NCBI GenBank assembly: GCA_017649925.1 | Contig: JAGCFX010000070.1 | Span: 1 to 64,000, forward strand | Source of the DNA: Paludibacteraceae bacterium | Lineage (GTDB): Bacteria > Bacteroidota > Bacteroidia > Bacteroidales > Paludibacteraceae | Direction of reading: 5' to 3' | Length of the DNA: 64,000 bases | Part shown: piece by piece, positions 1 to 9,180 of the stretch | How positions within the stretch are numbered: the stretch's first letter is position 1 | Layout: every line of letters starts with the position of its first letter | The notes under the pieces: model-generated | Told to the model about the DNA's origin: nothing | The model's input: the letters and a program-made list of their open reading frames with translations, nothing else | The model's database searches: none | Position numbers and translations under genes: made by a program

Positions 1-1
1 C

Positions 2-685
2 AAGAACGGTTTGATGAAGAAAACGACTCTGGAGGCTTATTCCCGTCCTCGTGCCAACGGTATCATCGCCCTCGGCTTGCGTGAAGGCGACGAGTTAATC
101 GGCGTGACGCTGACCGACGGACAGAGCGAGATGTTGGTTGCTTCATACAACGGTAAAGTATGCCGTTTCAACGAAGGTGGCGTGCGTCCGATGGGTCGTT
201 CGGCAACGGGTGTGAAGGCTATTACACTCGAGGAAGATGGCCAGGATCGCGTGATTGGCACGGTTTGTGTAGAGAAGAATACAGATAAGACTATTCTCGT
301 TATCTCGGAGAACGGATTTGGTAAGCGTACCCCGGTCGATGATGAAGAGGGTAATCCTATCTATCGTGTGACCAACCGTGGCGGCAAGGGCGTTAAGACG
401 ATTGAGATAACGGAGAAGACCGGCAAACTGATTGGTATTCAGGCTGTAACCGACGAAGATGACCTGATGCTAATCACGAAATCCGGTACTGCAATCCGCA
501 TGGATATCTCCACTATCCGTCAGACCGGCCGTGCCGCACAAGGCGTCAAACTGATTGAGCTCCAGAAACGTAACGACACGCTGATGAGCGGTTGTATCGT
601 TCCGAAAGAAGAACAGGAAGAAGGAGTGAATGAAGTAGAGAACGAGGGAAGTAGTGAAGAAAACAACAACGAAAATCAAGAATAA
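2..685 (+). CDS. gyrA: DNA gyrase subunit A, C-terminal part (partial, 5' end outside window)
   Basis: GyrA cuts and rejoins DNA in the gyrase A2B2 tetramer that introduces negative supercoils; this part is the C-terminal beta-pinwheel that wraps DNA. The frame is open from the first codon of the window, and a methionine at 11 is internal, not a start. Blade-like repeats are visible (EAYSRPRANGI, NRGGKGVKTIEI, GRAAQGVKLIEL), the middle one being of the GyrA-box type. The last 25 residues are an acidic Glu/Asn-rich tail, as in many gyrases. The next gene starts 1 nt after the stop, so gyrA heads a run of tightly packed genes. The N-terminal catalytic domain is not seen. Confidence 0.95.
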   Translation, partial: KNGLMKKTTLEAYSRPRANGIIALGLREGDELIGVTLTDGQSEMLVASYNGKVCRFNEGGVRPMGRSATGVKAITLEEDGQDRVIGTVCVEKNTDKTILVISENGFGKRTPVDDEEGNPIYRVTNRGGKGVKTIEITEKTGKLIGIQAVTDEDDLMLITKSGTAIRMDISTIRQTGRAAQGVKLIELQKRNDTLMSGCIVPKEEQEEGVNEVENEGSSEENNNENQE

Positions 686-686
686 T

Positions 687-1925
687 ATGAAAAAGTCATT
701 GATTTTGGCAGCATTGGTGCTGATAAGTTCCGGCTGCTTCGCACAAAAGAACCCGTTGGTAAAGAAAGCAAAGAGTTACGCTATGGCGGAGACTCCTGAT
801 TTCACGGCAGCCCGCGCTTCCATCAAAGAGGCTATCGAGGCAGAGCCTACCGCCGAGACCTACTATTGGGCAGGAATGATCGGCTATCAGGAGTTGACCA
901 ATGAGAACTACAACCAATACATGGGTAAGGGCGTGGACCAAGCTCGTGCCGGTGCGGCTGTGGAAGAGAGTTATGCTTATTGGCTCAAAGCCGATGAGTT
1001 GGCTATGATCCCGACAGTTGACAAGAAAGGCCGTGAGGTGGTGGACCAGAAGACGCGTAATAACATCACCAAAAAGATGCTGGAGTACTACAAGAACCAG
1101 GAACTGGTGAAATACGGTATTTATCTGAATGACCAGAAAGACTACGCCGGTGCGTTCAACGCCTTCAAGTTACATGTGGCTATTCCTGATCTGCCGATGA
1201 TGCAGAACGAGAAACTGCAGAAAGAGATGCCGCGTGACACGACGTATATCCAATACAAGTATTATGCCGCTATCTTCGCCGTACAGAGTGAGATGCACGA
1301 AGAGGCTATCGCATTGCTTGAGGAGTTGAAAGACGGCGAATACGAGGCTGTTTCTGTTAATCAGTTCTTGTATCAGGAGTATGCTACTCTCAAGGATACC
1401 GCTAAGTTCGTGGCTACGCTGCAGAACGCTGTGGTTCGTTTCCCGAAAGAGCCGTGGTTCCTGCAGAACCTCATCAACTATTATATCTTCTCCGGTCAGG
1501 AACAAGTGGCAGTGGACTATCTGGCACAAGCTATCGAGCGTGAGCCGAACGTAGCGCAATACCACCATATCAAAGGTAATCTGGACGAGAACCTCGGTAA
1601 CTATGAAGAGGCGCTGAAGGATTTTGATGAGGCTTTGCGTTGTGATCCGAATCTGGCAGACGCTATGGCAGGTAAGGGTAGAGTATATTACAACCAGGCT
1701 GTTAAGTTGAACGAGGAAGCTGCGCTCATCTCCGATAACAAAGCTTACAAAAAAGCGTTAGAGGATATGAACGAGGTATTCCGTCAATCGCTGCCGTTCT
1801 TCGAGAAAGCACACGAGATGGCACCCGAAGATCGCACGTATATGCAAGTGCTCAAAGGTCTCTATTATCGCTTCCACATGGAGGATAAATACAACGAGAT
1901 CTCCGAGAAACTCAGCAACCTCTAA
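687..1925 (+). CDS. Periplasmic tetratricopeptide-repeat protein
   Basis: A 412-residue exported TPR protein. The N-terminus MKKSLILAALVLISSGCFA is a signal peptide; the Cys is not in a good lipobox, so cleavage after CFA is more likely than lipidation. I chose ATG 687, directly after the gyrA stop, because the in-frame start at 654 would put 11 charged residues before the signal peptide. TPR helices are clear in the second half, for example around HHIKGNLDENLGNYEEALKD and the following repeat. It lies between gyrA and ruvX, an arrangement I recall from Bacteroides. TPRs mediate protein contacts; the partner is unknown. Confidence 0.85.
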   Translation: MKKSLILAALVLISSGCFAQKNPLVKKAKSYAMAETPDFTAARASIKEAIEAEPTAETYYWAGMIGYQELTNENYNQYMGKGVDQARAGAAVEESYAYWLKADELAMIPTVDKKGREVVDQKTRNNITKKMLEYYKNQELVKYGIYLNDQKDYAGAFNAFKLHVAIPDLPMMQNEKLQKEMPRDTTYIQYKYYAAIFAVQSEMHEEAIALLEELKDGEYEAVSVNQFLYQEYATLKDTAKFVATLQNAVVRFPKEPWFLQNLINYYIFSGQEQVAVDYLAQAIEREPNVAQYHHIKGNLDENLGNYEEALKDFDEALRCDPNLADAMAGKGRVYYNQAVKLNEEAALISDNKAYKKALEDMNEVFRQSLPFFEKAHEMAPEDRTYMQVLKGLYYRFHMEDKYNEISEKLSNL

Positions 1926-2338
1926 TGGGTAGAATTCTCGCAATAGACTACGGTCGCAAGCGTACAGGATTAGCCGTTACGGATGTTCTCCGCATAACGG
2001 CTAATCCCTTGCTTACGATTGAAACGAAAGATGTAACAAGCTGGTTGACAGACTATTTTGCGAAGGAACAAGTGGACGAAGTAGTCATTGGTCATCCCAC
2101 ACAAATGAACGGAAAGGATTCGGAGAGCATGAATTATATCCGGCCGTTCATTGGTGTATTCAAAAAAACATTTCCTGATAAACCTATAACTATGTACGAC
2201 GAGCGCTTTACCTCTGTGTTGGCGCATCGAGCTATGGTAGCCGGAGGCATGAAGAAAAAGGACCGGCAAGACAAAGCCGTGGTGGATAAGATAGCGGCGT
2301 GTATTATTTTGGAAGATTATTTGGAAAGCAAACTATGA
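1925..2338 (+). CDS. ruvX: Putative pre-16S rRNA nuclease RuvX/YqgF
   Basis: YqgF/RuvX is an RNase H-fold protein implicated in maturing the 5' end of 16S rRNA. The 137 residues match the family length. Family motifs are visible: the N-terminal strand LAIDYGRKRTGLAV with the first catalytic Asp, VVIGHPTQMNG in the middle, YDERFTS, and a DKIAACIILEDYL C-terminal helix. The ATG shares one base with the stop of the TPR gene, and its own stop overlaps the start of def by 4 nt (ATGA), so translational coupling is likely. The older Holliday-junction name RuvX rests on homology only. Confidence 0.93.
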   Translation: MGRILAIDYGRKRTGLAVTDVLRITANPLLTIETKDVTSWLTDYFAKEQVDEVVIGHPTQMNGKDSESMNYIRPFIGVFKKTFPDKPITMYDERFTSVLAHRAMVAGGMKKKDRQDKAVVDKIAACIILEDYLESKL

Positions 2339-2883
2339 TATTACCTATTTATTTGTACGGACAGCCTGTTCTGCGTAAGCCGACAGAAGAGATAGAGCAG
2401 ACGCCGGAACTGAAGCAGTTCATCGCTGATATGTATGAGACGCTGACGCAAGCGGAAGGATGCGGTTTGGCGGCTCCGCAAGTAGGCAAGCCTTGGCGGT
2501 TGTTTATCGTTGACGGCTCTGAACTGGAGGAGGATTATCCTGAATGCAAAGGATTTAAGAAGACATTCGTCAATCCGGAACTGCTCGAAGAAAGTGAAGA
2601 GACGTGTTCCTATTCGGAAGGATGCCTCTCACTACCCGGTATCAGCGAGAACGTGGTGCGGCCGGTAAGCGTGAAGATGCGTTATCTGGACGAGAACTTT
2701 GAGGAACATGAAGAGACCTTCACGGGCTTCTGTGCACGTATCGTACAGCATGAATACGACCATCTGGAGGCGCATGTGTTCACAGACCGTATTTCTCCTA
2801 TCCGTAAGACCTTCGTGCGCAACAAACTGGCGGCAATTGCCAAAGGCAAAGTAGGCGCAAGATACAAATATAAACGTCAATAA
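2335..2883 (+). CDS. def: Peptide deformylase
   Basis: Removes the N-formyl group from nascent proteins; a cytoplasmic metalloenzyme. All three family motifs are present: GCGLAAPQVG near residue 45, EGCLSLPG near residue 95 with the metal-binding Cys, and QHEYDHLEA near residue 140 with the two metal-binding His and the catalytic Glu. I start at ATG 2335, giving MILPIYLYGQPVLRKP, the usual N-terminus; a longer in-frame start lies inside ruvX. It overlaps ruvX by 4 nt and mntP by 1 nt. At 182 residues it is of normal length. Confidence 0.96.
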   Translation: MILPIYLYGQPVLRKPTEEIEQTPELKQFIADMYETLTQAEGCGLAAPQVGKPWRLFIVDGSELEEDYPECKGFKKTFVNPELLEESEETCSYSEGCLSLPGISENVVRPVSVKMRYLDENFEEHEETFTGFCARIVQHEYDHLEAHVFTDRISPIRKTFVRNKLAAIAKGKVGARYKYKRQ

Positions 2884-3458
2884 TGAGTCTGTTTGATATT
2901 CTATTGATTTCCATAGGTTTGGGAATGGATTGCTTTGCCGTCAGCCTTGCGCAAGGCTTGGGCGCGGATGATGACTTGTGCGGCAAAGATGTCAAGCCTG
3001 TTCCTTTTTCAATGGCTATACTCTTCGGCTTTTTCCAGGGCGTGATGCCGCTGATCGGATATCTGGCAGGTAATACGTTCTCTTCGTTTTTTAGCATTTA
3101 TGCCCCTTGGATTGCTTTGATATTGCTTTCCGTTATCGGCGGCAAGATGATCATTGAGAACTTCCGCCCTAAAGACAAAACCGAGCCTAAGGTTGACTGG
3201 TCCGTCAAGCATCTGTTTGTGTTAGCTATCGCTACGTCTATTGACGCGTTGGCTACCGGTGTGATTTTTATTCCGTGTCCGCGCATGTTGCAGAATGGGC
3301 TTTTAACAATCGGAATGACGAGTTTCTGCATGTCTCTCGTAGGTTTTGGTATTGGTGCCAGGGTTGGCAGACTCAAGATAAAAGCAGGCCTGATAGGTGG
3401 CATTATCCTTATCTGTATAGGCCTTAAGATATGGATAGAAGGCTTCTTTTTGCAATAA
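2883..3458 (+). CDS. mntP: MntP-type manganese efflux pump
   Basis: An inner-membrane protein of the MntP (DUF204) family, which exports Mn2+ in E. coli. Six hydrophobic helices can be read in 191 residues. The two family repeats carry the acidic signature: GLGMDCFAVSLAQG in helix 1 and ATSIDALATGVIF in helix 4, with the intramembrane Asp residues thought to coordinate the metal. The start ATG overlaps the def stop. No yybP-ykoY-like manganese riboswitch fits in front of it because there is no intergenic space. Mn specificity is inferred from the family. Confidence 0.9.
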   Translation: MSLFDILLISIGLGMDCFAVSLAQGLGADDDLCGKDVKPVPFSMAILFGFFQGVMPLIGYLAGNTFSSFFSIYAPWIALILLSVIGGKMIIENFRPKDKTEPKVDWSVKHLFVLAIATSIDALATGVIFIPCPRMLQNGLLTIGMTSFCMSLVGFGIGARVGRLKIKAGLIGGIILICIGLKIWIEGFFLQ

Positions 3459-3471
3459 TACGATCTAAGCT

Positions 3472-4059
3472 ATGTTCCTCATTCAAAATACATTAGTCAG
3501 TCTGGACGTTCTGGAGAAGGAGTTTTGCTGCGACCTCGATGTGTGTCGTGGTTGCTGTTGCATTGAGGGAGATGCAGGGTGTCCGTTGACGGAAGAAGAG
3601 GAAGCAAAGATAAACTCTATACTGCCGATTCTGCTGCCCGAGATGACCAAAGAGGCAAGAGCGGTGGTGGAGGCGCAAGGCATAGCGTATAATGACCCTT
3701 CCGGCGAACGTGTCTCGTCCATCGTCAATGAAAAAGACTGTGTCTTTGCCCGTACGGACCACAATGGATGGTGTTACTGCCTGATAGAGAAAGCCTACAA
3801 CGCCGGAAAGATAGATTTTAAGAAACCGATATCGTGCCATTTGTATCCCGTGCGCCTTACAAAAGTAGGGGAATATACGGGAGTGGAATACCATCGCTGG
3901 GATATATGCCATTGTGCACGACAGAAAGGAAAGAAAATGCATCTGCCTTTATATCAGTTTCTTAAAGAACCGCTGATTCGTCGTTTTGGCGAAGATTGGT
4001 ATAATGAACTGGAATTAACAGCCACAGAGTGGAAAAAACAATGCGCGCAGAGATCATAA
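3472..4059 (+). CDS. DUF3109 family cysteine-rich protein
   Basis: Matches the DUF3109 family, common in Bacteroidota and without a known function. The 195-residue protein has a dense N-terminal Cys cluster (CCDLDVCRGCCCIEGDAGCPL), then CVFAR, WCYCLIEKA, ISCHLYPVR and WDICHCA. This suggests a bound metal or Fe-S cluster, as in the related YkgJ-type zinc/iron-chelating proteins; that is inference. It starts 14 nt after mntP, and its end overlaps the cinA start by 19 nt. Confidence 0.85.
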   Translation: MFLIQNTLVSLDVLEKEFCCDLDVCRGCCCIEGDAGCPLTEEEEAKINSILPILLPEMTKEARAVVEAQGIAYNDPSGERVSSIVNEKDCVFARTDHNGWCYCLIEKAYNAGKIDFKKPISCHLYPVRLTKVGEYTGVEYHRWDICHCARQKGKKMHLPLYQFLKEPLIRRFGEDWYNELELTATEWKKQCAQRS

Positions 4060-5264
4060 CGATAGGAGACGAATTGCTCATCGGTCAAGTGGTGGACACC
4101 AACTCCGCCTGGATAGCCGAAAAACTCAATGAATACGGCATAGAGTTGTATCAGATAACGTCTGTGCATGACCAGCGAGAGCATATCATCGCGGCATTAG
4201 ATGAAGCGTTCGGCAGAGCCGATATAGTACTTACAACCGGAGGATTAGGGCCTACAAAGGATGATATCACAAAGCATGTGCTGTGCGAGTATTTCGGTAC
4301 GCACCTTATTGAAGATGCCCGCGTGCGCACGCATATCGAGCATCTCTACAGCAATAGACCCGATGTACTCAACCGTTTGACAGCGACGCAATGGCTTGTG
4401 CCGGAGAATGCAGAGATATTGGAAAACAGAGTAGGTAGTGCGCCGCTGATGGTTTTTCATCATGGCCAACAACTGCTTGCTTCTATGCCGGGCGTGCCCT
4501 ATGAAATGAAGATAGCTATGGAAGAACAAATACTTCCATATATCGGACGTGCTACTGCAAGTATCATTCATAAAACGCTACAAGTCACAGGAATAAGCGA
4601 GTCTGCATTAGCTATTTTATTGGACGAATATGAAGCTTCTATGCCCGCATCTTTGCATTTGGCATACTTGCCTAAAGATGGTGTTATCCGGCTTCGTCTG
4701 TCCGCTTATGGTGATCTTCCGGAGGAGGGTGTGACCCGTTGGTTTGGTCGTCTTAAAGTGCTTGTAAAAGACTATTTGATTGCCGATACGGATGAACCGC
4801 TCGAAGTGCTTGTGGGCAACATTTTGAAGGCTCGCCACCAAACGATATCCACCGCAGAGTCCTGTACTGGCGGTAAACTGGCGGCGTTATTAAACAAACA
4901 TGCAGGCAGTTCGGCGTTCTATTGGGGCTCTATTATCAGTTATGACAACTCGGTCAAAGAACATCTTTTAGGCGTGCCTGAGGAAATGATCAAAAAGCAC
5001 GGAGTGGTAAGCGAAGAGGTAGTACGCGTTATGGCGGAGTCTGTTCGCAAACAACTCAATACTGACTTTAGTATTGCTACCAGTGGTATTGCCGGTCCTT
5101 CCGGAGGCACGGAAACAAAGCCTGTCGGCACGGTTTGGATAGCTTGGGCAACGCCGAAAGGCACTACGGCTGAGTGCTTCCAACTGGGCAAGTTGCGGGA
5201 ACAGGTAACTGACCGCGCATGTACCAAAGCCCTTATCGGGTTATTGAAGAGATTAGAAGAATGA
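4041..5264 (+). CDS. cinA: CinA-family competence/damage protein, nicotinamide-nucleotide amidase
   Basis: Two-domain CinA. The N-terminal molybdopterin-binding-like (COG1058) domain begins MRAEIITIGDELLIGQVVDTN and holds TTGGLGPTKDD; the C-terminal amidase domain holds TAESCTGGKLAALL and SGIAGPSGGT. In characterised members the C-terminal domain deamidates nicotinamide mononucleotide for pyridine-nucleotide salvage, and the N-terminal domain acts on ADP-ribose or related substrates. I prefer ATG 4041 over the start at 4029 because MRAEIITIGDEL is the family N-terminus. Its 407 residues are of usual length. It overlaps DUF3109 by 19 nt and the next gene by 4 nt. Confidence 0.93.
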   Translation: MRAEIITIGDELLIGQVVDTNSAWIAEKLNEYGIELYQITSVHDQREHIIAALDEAFGRADIVLTTGGLGPTKDDITKHVLCEYFGTHLIEDARVRTHIEHLYSNRPDVLNRLTATQWLVPENAEILENRVGSAPLMVFHHGQQLLASMPGVPYEMKIAMEEQILPYIGRATASIIHKTLQVTGISESALAILLDEYEASMPASLHLAYLPKDGVIRLRLSAYGDLPEEGVTRWFGRLKVLVKDYLIADTDEPLEVLVGNILKARHQTISTAESCTGGKLAALLNKHAGSSAFYWGSIISYDNSVKEHLLGVPEEMIKKHGVVSEEVVRVMAESVRKQLNTDFSIATSGIAGPSGGTETKPVGTVWIAWATPKGTTAECFQLGKLREQVTDRACTKALIGLLKRLEE

Positions 5265-8113
5265 ACGCAATAGAGCAATTTTTATTCGAGCCGTCCATCA
5301 CGCAGTCGCTCTTATGGCTGACGATTGTGATGACAATAGGTTTGTGGCTGGGCGAGAAAGCAAAAATAAAGAGTTTCTCGTTGGGTGTAACGTGGGTACT
5401 CTTTGTCGGTATCGCGTTAGCTTCTATGGGTGTTAAAATAGACCATTCGGTGGCGCAGTTTGCCAAGGATTTCGGCTTGATACTCTTTGTCTATTCCATT
5501 GGTTTACAGGTAGGCCCGTCTTTCTCTCCTTTTAAAAAAGGAGTGCTGCAACTGAATATGCTTGCCGCGGCAATTGTGTTGCTCGGTTGTGTGTGTACCA
5601 TTGTGCTGCATTATATCACCGGTATTGACATGTCCACTCTTGCGGGCGTAATGTCCGGTGCCACAACTTCAACACCATCTTTGGCAGCAGCACAGCAAGC
5701 GTATTTCGATATCAAGGGTACGTCCAATCCCGATATCGCAACAGGTTACGCTGTGGCTTATCCGCTGAGTATAGTGGGACTTATTCTCGCTTTTGAACTC
5801 GTGCGCAAAGCCTTCAAAGTGAGTCTGCCGGAGGAGGAGAAACGACTTAAAGAAGCAGCCAAAGAGACAACGGAAGAGCCTGTATGTGTGGATATTACGC
5901 TCAATAACCCTCAGATTGACGTGCTCACGATGAATGAGTTGCTACGTCTCTGTCCGGTAAAAGAGATGGTGGTTAGCCGTGTTATCAGACCGGACGGTTC
6001 AGATGAGTTGGTAAACGAGCAGACGACGTTCAGTAATGGTGATATACTCCGTGTATTGACAGACAAACAGCATATTGACGGATTGCGTCTTTTGGGACAG
6101 ATGAAAGATTATGACTTGCGCGTGCAGTCCGAGAAATCTGACCATCTCATCTCGCGCCGCATTGCGGTCACGCGACCGGAATGTAACGGCAAACGCATCC
6201 GTTCGTTCAATCTACGCCAGCAGTACCATGCTACCATCACCCGCGTCAGTCGTGCCGGTATTGACTTACTCGCTACGCCGGATCTTATTCTGCAACTCGG
6301 AGACCGCATCATGGTCGTTGGAGACAAAGACGACGTGAGTAGGGTAGCTGACACGTTCGGAAACGAGCTGAAACGTCTTGATGCGCCGCATCTATTGCCT
6401 GTTTTCTTCGGCATGGTGCTGGGTATATGCGTCGGACTGCTGCCTATTCCGATTCCCGGAATGGGCTCAACGTTCAAACTTGGATTGGTGGGCGGTTCGT
6501 TGATTGTTGCTATCCTCATCGGTCACTACGGACCATATTATAATATCGTCACTTTCTCCACTACTTCGGCGAATCGTATGCTCCGTCAGGTCGGACTCAC
6601 GCTTTTCTTGTCGGCCTTGGGTCTCTCCGTAGGAGAGAACTTTGTACCTACGCTCGTCAACGGCGGTTATTTATGGATTGGGTACGGATTCCTCATCACG
6701 CTGATCCCACTACTTGTTGTGGGCGCGGTAGCGTATAAGTGGCTGCATATGAACTATTTTAATGTGGTCGGTCTGATGGTCGGATCGATGACCTGTGCCA
6801 TGGCCTTGCCCTATGCTCAGTCGCTATCCAACGAGAATGACCAAGTGGCGGTCGGCTATGCTACGCTCAGTCCGTTCACTACTTTCTTGCGTGTTATGGC
6901 GGGACAACTAATCGTGCTTTTCTTCTGTTCTTTCACTTCGCCAGATTCCATCACGCCGCAACCGCTTCCTAACACTATAAATACTTCTATAGGCGAAGAA
7001 TATGGTCCGACGTTTACGATAGATGACAATACGCTTTATTTCGTGGGCCTTAACCGCTCGGAAACGAATATGACGGAAGATATCTTCGTCTCCCGTAGAG
7101 ATAGGAAAACCGGCGAGTGGAGTACCGCACAGATGGTACCGGGGTTAAGCAATCCCTACCGCAACGAGGCGCCGACTTCCATCTCCGGCGATGGGCGAAC
7201 GATGTTACTCTTTATGGAAGGACGAATGTGTTTCTCTGTGCGCGGACAGCAAGGATGGTCTGAACCTCGTCCGCTGCCGCGACACTTGCAACTGGGCAAC
7301 TGGCAGGCGGACGCCATGATCTCTGCGGATGGCTCTGCACTTCTTTTTGCCGCTAACTATCCTGCGGAAGGAGAAGAGAAGCCGAGTCTTAATATCTTTG
7401 TCTCTGAGCGAACGGAGAACGGGTGGAGTAAACCTTATTCGATAGGTTCGACTATCAACACCGCGGGCATGGAGCGCTCGCCGTTCCTGCATCCCGACAT
7501 GCAAACGCTCTATTTCTCTTCTGACCGACCGGGCACACGTGGCGAACTCGATGTGTGGGTAAGCCGGCGTTTGGCGGATAGCTGTTGGAACTGCTGGTCA
7601 GAGCCCGAGAACCTCGGCGAAACGATTAATACCAATGGTCGTGACTGCTGGTATAAGATCTCTGCCGATGGTCAGACGGCATATTACGCGCAGAAGAACG
7701 GTCGCAAACAGGATATCTATTCCGTCACGTTACCTGAAGACAAGCGTCCGCAGACCATCACCGTTTTGCGCACCAACGAACCCGTTGCAATCAATAACTT
7801 ACTCTTTGAAACGGGAAAAGATATTATCATGCCTGCCTCCTTGCCGGAACTGAAACGTATAGCCATGTTTGTGGCGAACTACGGCTACAAAGTGAGGCTG
7901 GCGGGACATACGGATAATATCGGTCAGCCGGAAGCGAACATGACACTCTCACAAGCCCGTGCAGAAGCCGTCAAACAGCAATTGATAGCATACGGCTGTA
8001 ACGAACAGAACATCACGGCGCGAGGATACGGAGAGACGAAACCCGTGGCAACGAACGACACCGAAGAAGGTCGTACACTCAACCGCCGCGTAGAGATAAC
8101 AATTATTCCGTAA
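5261..8113 (+). CDS. AspT/YidE-type transporter fused to PD40 beta-propeller and OmpA-like domain
   Basis: One 950-residue open frame with two parts. Residues about 1-560 are an AspT/YidE/YbjL-family membrane transporter: a first helix block, a soluble loop at about 200-375 with two RCK_C (TrkA-C) folds (second one ending LQLGDRIMVVGDKDDV), then a second helix block. From about residue 566 the sequence becomes a PD40/WD40-like propeller (repeats such as TLYFSSDRPGTRGELDVWVS), and about 840-950 is an OmpA-family peptidoglycan-binding domain with AGHTDNIG and NRRVEITI. PD40-OmpA proteins normally start with a signal peptide; here the join follows the last transporter helix (QLIVLFFCSF). An internal ATG at 6896 could give a separate protein with a short signal-like N-terminus. 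The start overlaps the cinA stop by 4 nt. Substrate unknown. Confidence 0.85.
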   Translation: MNAIEQFLFEPSITQSLLWLTIVMTIGLWLGEKAKIKSFSLGVTWVLFVGIALASMGVKIDHSVAQFAKDFGLILFVYSIGLQVGPSFSPFKKGVLQLNMLAAAIVLLGCVCTIVLHYITGIDMSTLAGVMSGATTSTPSLAAAQQAYFDIKGTSNPDIATGYAVAYPLSIVGLILAFELVRKAFKVSLPEEEKRLKEAAKETTEEPVCVDITLNNPQIDVLTMNELLRLCPVKEMVVSRVIRPDGSDELVNEQTTFSNGDILRVLTDKQHIDGLRLLGQMKDYDLRVQSEKSDHLISRRIAVTRPECNGKRIRSFNLRQQYHATITRVSRAGIDLLATPDLILQLGDRIMVVGDKDDVSRVADTFGNELKRLDAPHLLPVFFGMVLGICVGLLPIPIPGMGSTFKLGLVGGSLIVAILIGHYGPYYNIVTFSTTSANRMLRQVGLTLFLSALGLSVGENFVPTLVNGGYLWIGYGFLITLIPLLVVGAVAYKWLHMNYFNVVGLMVGSMTCAMALPYAQSLSNENDQVAVGYATLSPFTTFLRVMAGQLIVLFFCSFTSPDSITPQPLPNTINTSIGEEYGPTFTIDDNTLYFVGLNRSETNMTEDIFVSRRDRKTGEWSTAQMVPGLSNPYRNEAPTSISGDGRTMLLFMEGRMCFSVRGQQGWSEPRPLPRHLQLGNWQADAMISADGSALLFAANYPAEGEEKPSLNIFVSERTENGWSKPYSIGSTINTAGMERSPFLHPDMQTLYFSSDRPGTRGELDVWVSRRLADSCWNCWSEPENLGETINTNGRDCWYKISADGQTAYYAQKNGRKQDIYSVTLPEDKRPQTITVLRTNEPVAINNLLFETGKDIIMPASLPELKRIAMFVANYGYKVRLAGHTDNIGQPEANMTLSQARAEAVKQQLIAYGCNEQNITARGYGETKPVATNDTEEGRTLNRRVEITIIP

Positions 8114-8116
8114 GAA

Positions 8117-9025
8117 ATGACCAGAGAAAAAGAGATAATACGAGTTACTCTGTGGGGGAGTGTGGTCAATGTACTATTGACCGTTTTGAAGTTCATAGCG
8201 GGTATTTTCGGCTACTCGTCGGCCATGATAGCGGATGCGGTGCATTCGTTGAGCGACCTGCTGACGGATTTCGTTGTACTTCTCTTTGTAAAAATCAGTA
8301 GCCGTCCTGCGGACAATGACCATCCTTACGGACATGGCAAATACGAAACGCTGGCTACTACTATCGTTGCGATTGCGCTCTTAGTGGCAGGTGGCGTGTT
8401 GGCGGCGGAGGGCGTGAAGAAGATAGAGTTTGCGCTCTATGCACCGGACTTGGTGATGCCGAAGCGGATTGCACTATGGGCGGCACTCATCAGTATAGCG
8501 GCAAAGGAAATCGTCTACTGGCTCACGATCCGTGTCGGCCGTAGAGTCAATTCGCAGGCATTGGAAGCTAATGCATGGCATCATCGTACGGACGCTCTTT
8601 CGTCTGTAGCTACGACTCTCGGCATTGGCGGAGCGTTGCTTTTCGGAGGAAAGTGGGCAATCCTTGATCCGATAGCTGCGGTACTCGTAAGTATCTTCAT
8701 CCTTGTGGCAGCCGCCAAACTGCTGCATGGTGCTATTCAAGAACTATTGGAGAAACGGCTGCCCGAGGAAGTAGAGCAACAGATACGTGATATTGTGGCC
8801 GAGGACAAAGAGATGAGTGAGATGCACAAACTGCGTACACGAAGAGTAGGTAACGTATATTCGATAGAGATGCATATCCGAATGCACGGAGATATCTCGC
8901 TTAACGAAGCGCACCGCCACTCCATGCTTCTCGAACAGCGTTTGCGAAATCGTTTCGGTCAAGACACACTTGTCTCTATCCACCTAGAGCCTCTCAAAGT
9001 CAACGGAGAGTATCAGGCGAAATGA
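8117..9025 (+). CDS. Cation diffusion facilitator family transporter
   Basis: A 302-residue CDF protein, which exports divalent metals (Zn, Fe, Cd or Mn) from the cytoplasm by proton antiport. Six helices fill residues 10-205, followed by the cytoplasmic ferredoxin-like dimerisation domain. Metal-site motifs are visible: SAMIADAVHSLSDLLTD in helix 2 and ANAWHHRTDALSS in helix 5, giving a D..D / H..D tetrad of the FieF/ZitB kind. The start is 3 nt after the transporter-OmpA gene and a strong terminator follows, so it ends the gyrA-side gene run. The metal cannot be fixed from sequence. Confidence 0.92.
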   Translation: MTREKEIIRVTLWGSVVNVLLTVLKFIAGIFGYSSAMIADAVHSLSDLLTDFVVLLFVKISSRPADNDHPYGHGKYETLATTIVAIALLVAGGVLAAEGVKKIEFALYAPDLVMPKRIALWAALISIAAKEIVYWLTIRVGRRVNSQALEANAWHHRTDALSSVATTLGIGGALLFGGKWAILDPIAAVLVSIFILVAAAKLLHGAIQELLEKRLPEEVEQQIRDIVAEDKEMSEMHKLRTRRVGNVYSIEMHIRMHGDISLNEAHRHSMLLEQRLRNRFGQDTLVSIHLEPLKVNGEYQAK

Positions 9026-9056
9026 TAGTGTTTGCCTTATATATACAAACAACTTG

Positions 9057-9080
9057 GAGCATTACGATGCTCTTTTTTTT
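9057..9080 (+). terminator. Intrinsic terminator after the CDF gene
   Basis: Perfect six-base-pair stem GAGCAT / ATGCTC with a TACG loop, followed by eight T. It lies 31 nt after the CDF stop and separates it from the next promoter. Confidence 0.9.
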
Positions 9081-9100
9081 GTATAAAAGTATACAAACTA

Positions 9101-9131
9101 TTGCATATGTCAAAAAAAAGTTGTACCTTTG
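9101..9131 (+). promoter_or_regulatory. Bacteroidota-type promoter for the TPR-ribH-aspartokinase genes
   Basis: TTG at 9101 and TACCTTTG at 9124-9131 with exactly 20 nt between them, followed by CAGCC. The spacer CATATGTC plus an A-tract recurs at other promoters in this window. The predicted transcript has a leader of about 45 nt before ATG 9181. Confidence 0.85.
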
Positions 9132-9180
9132 CAGCCGATTTGTAAAAAACTTATTGTAAACAATAAAAAATTAAAATATT

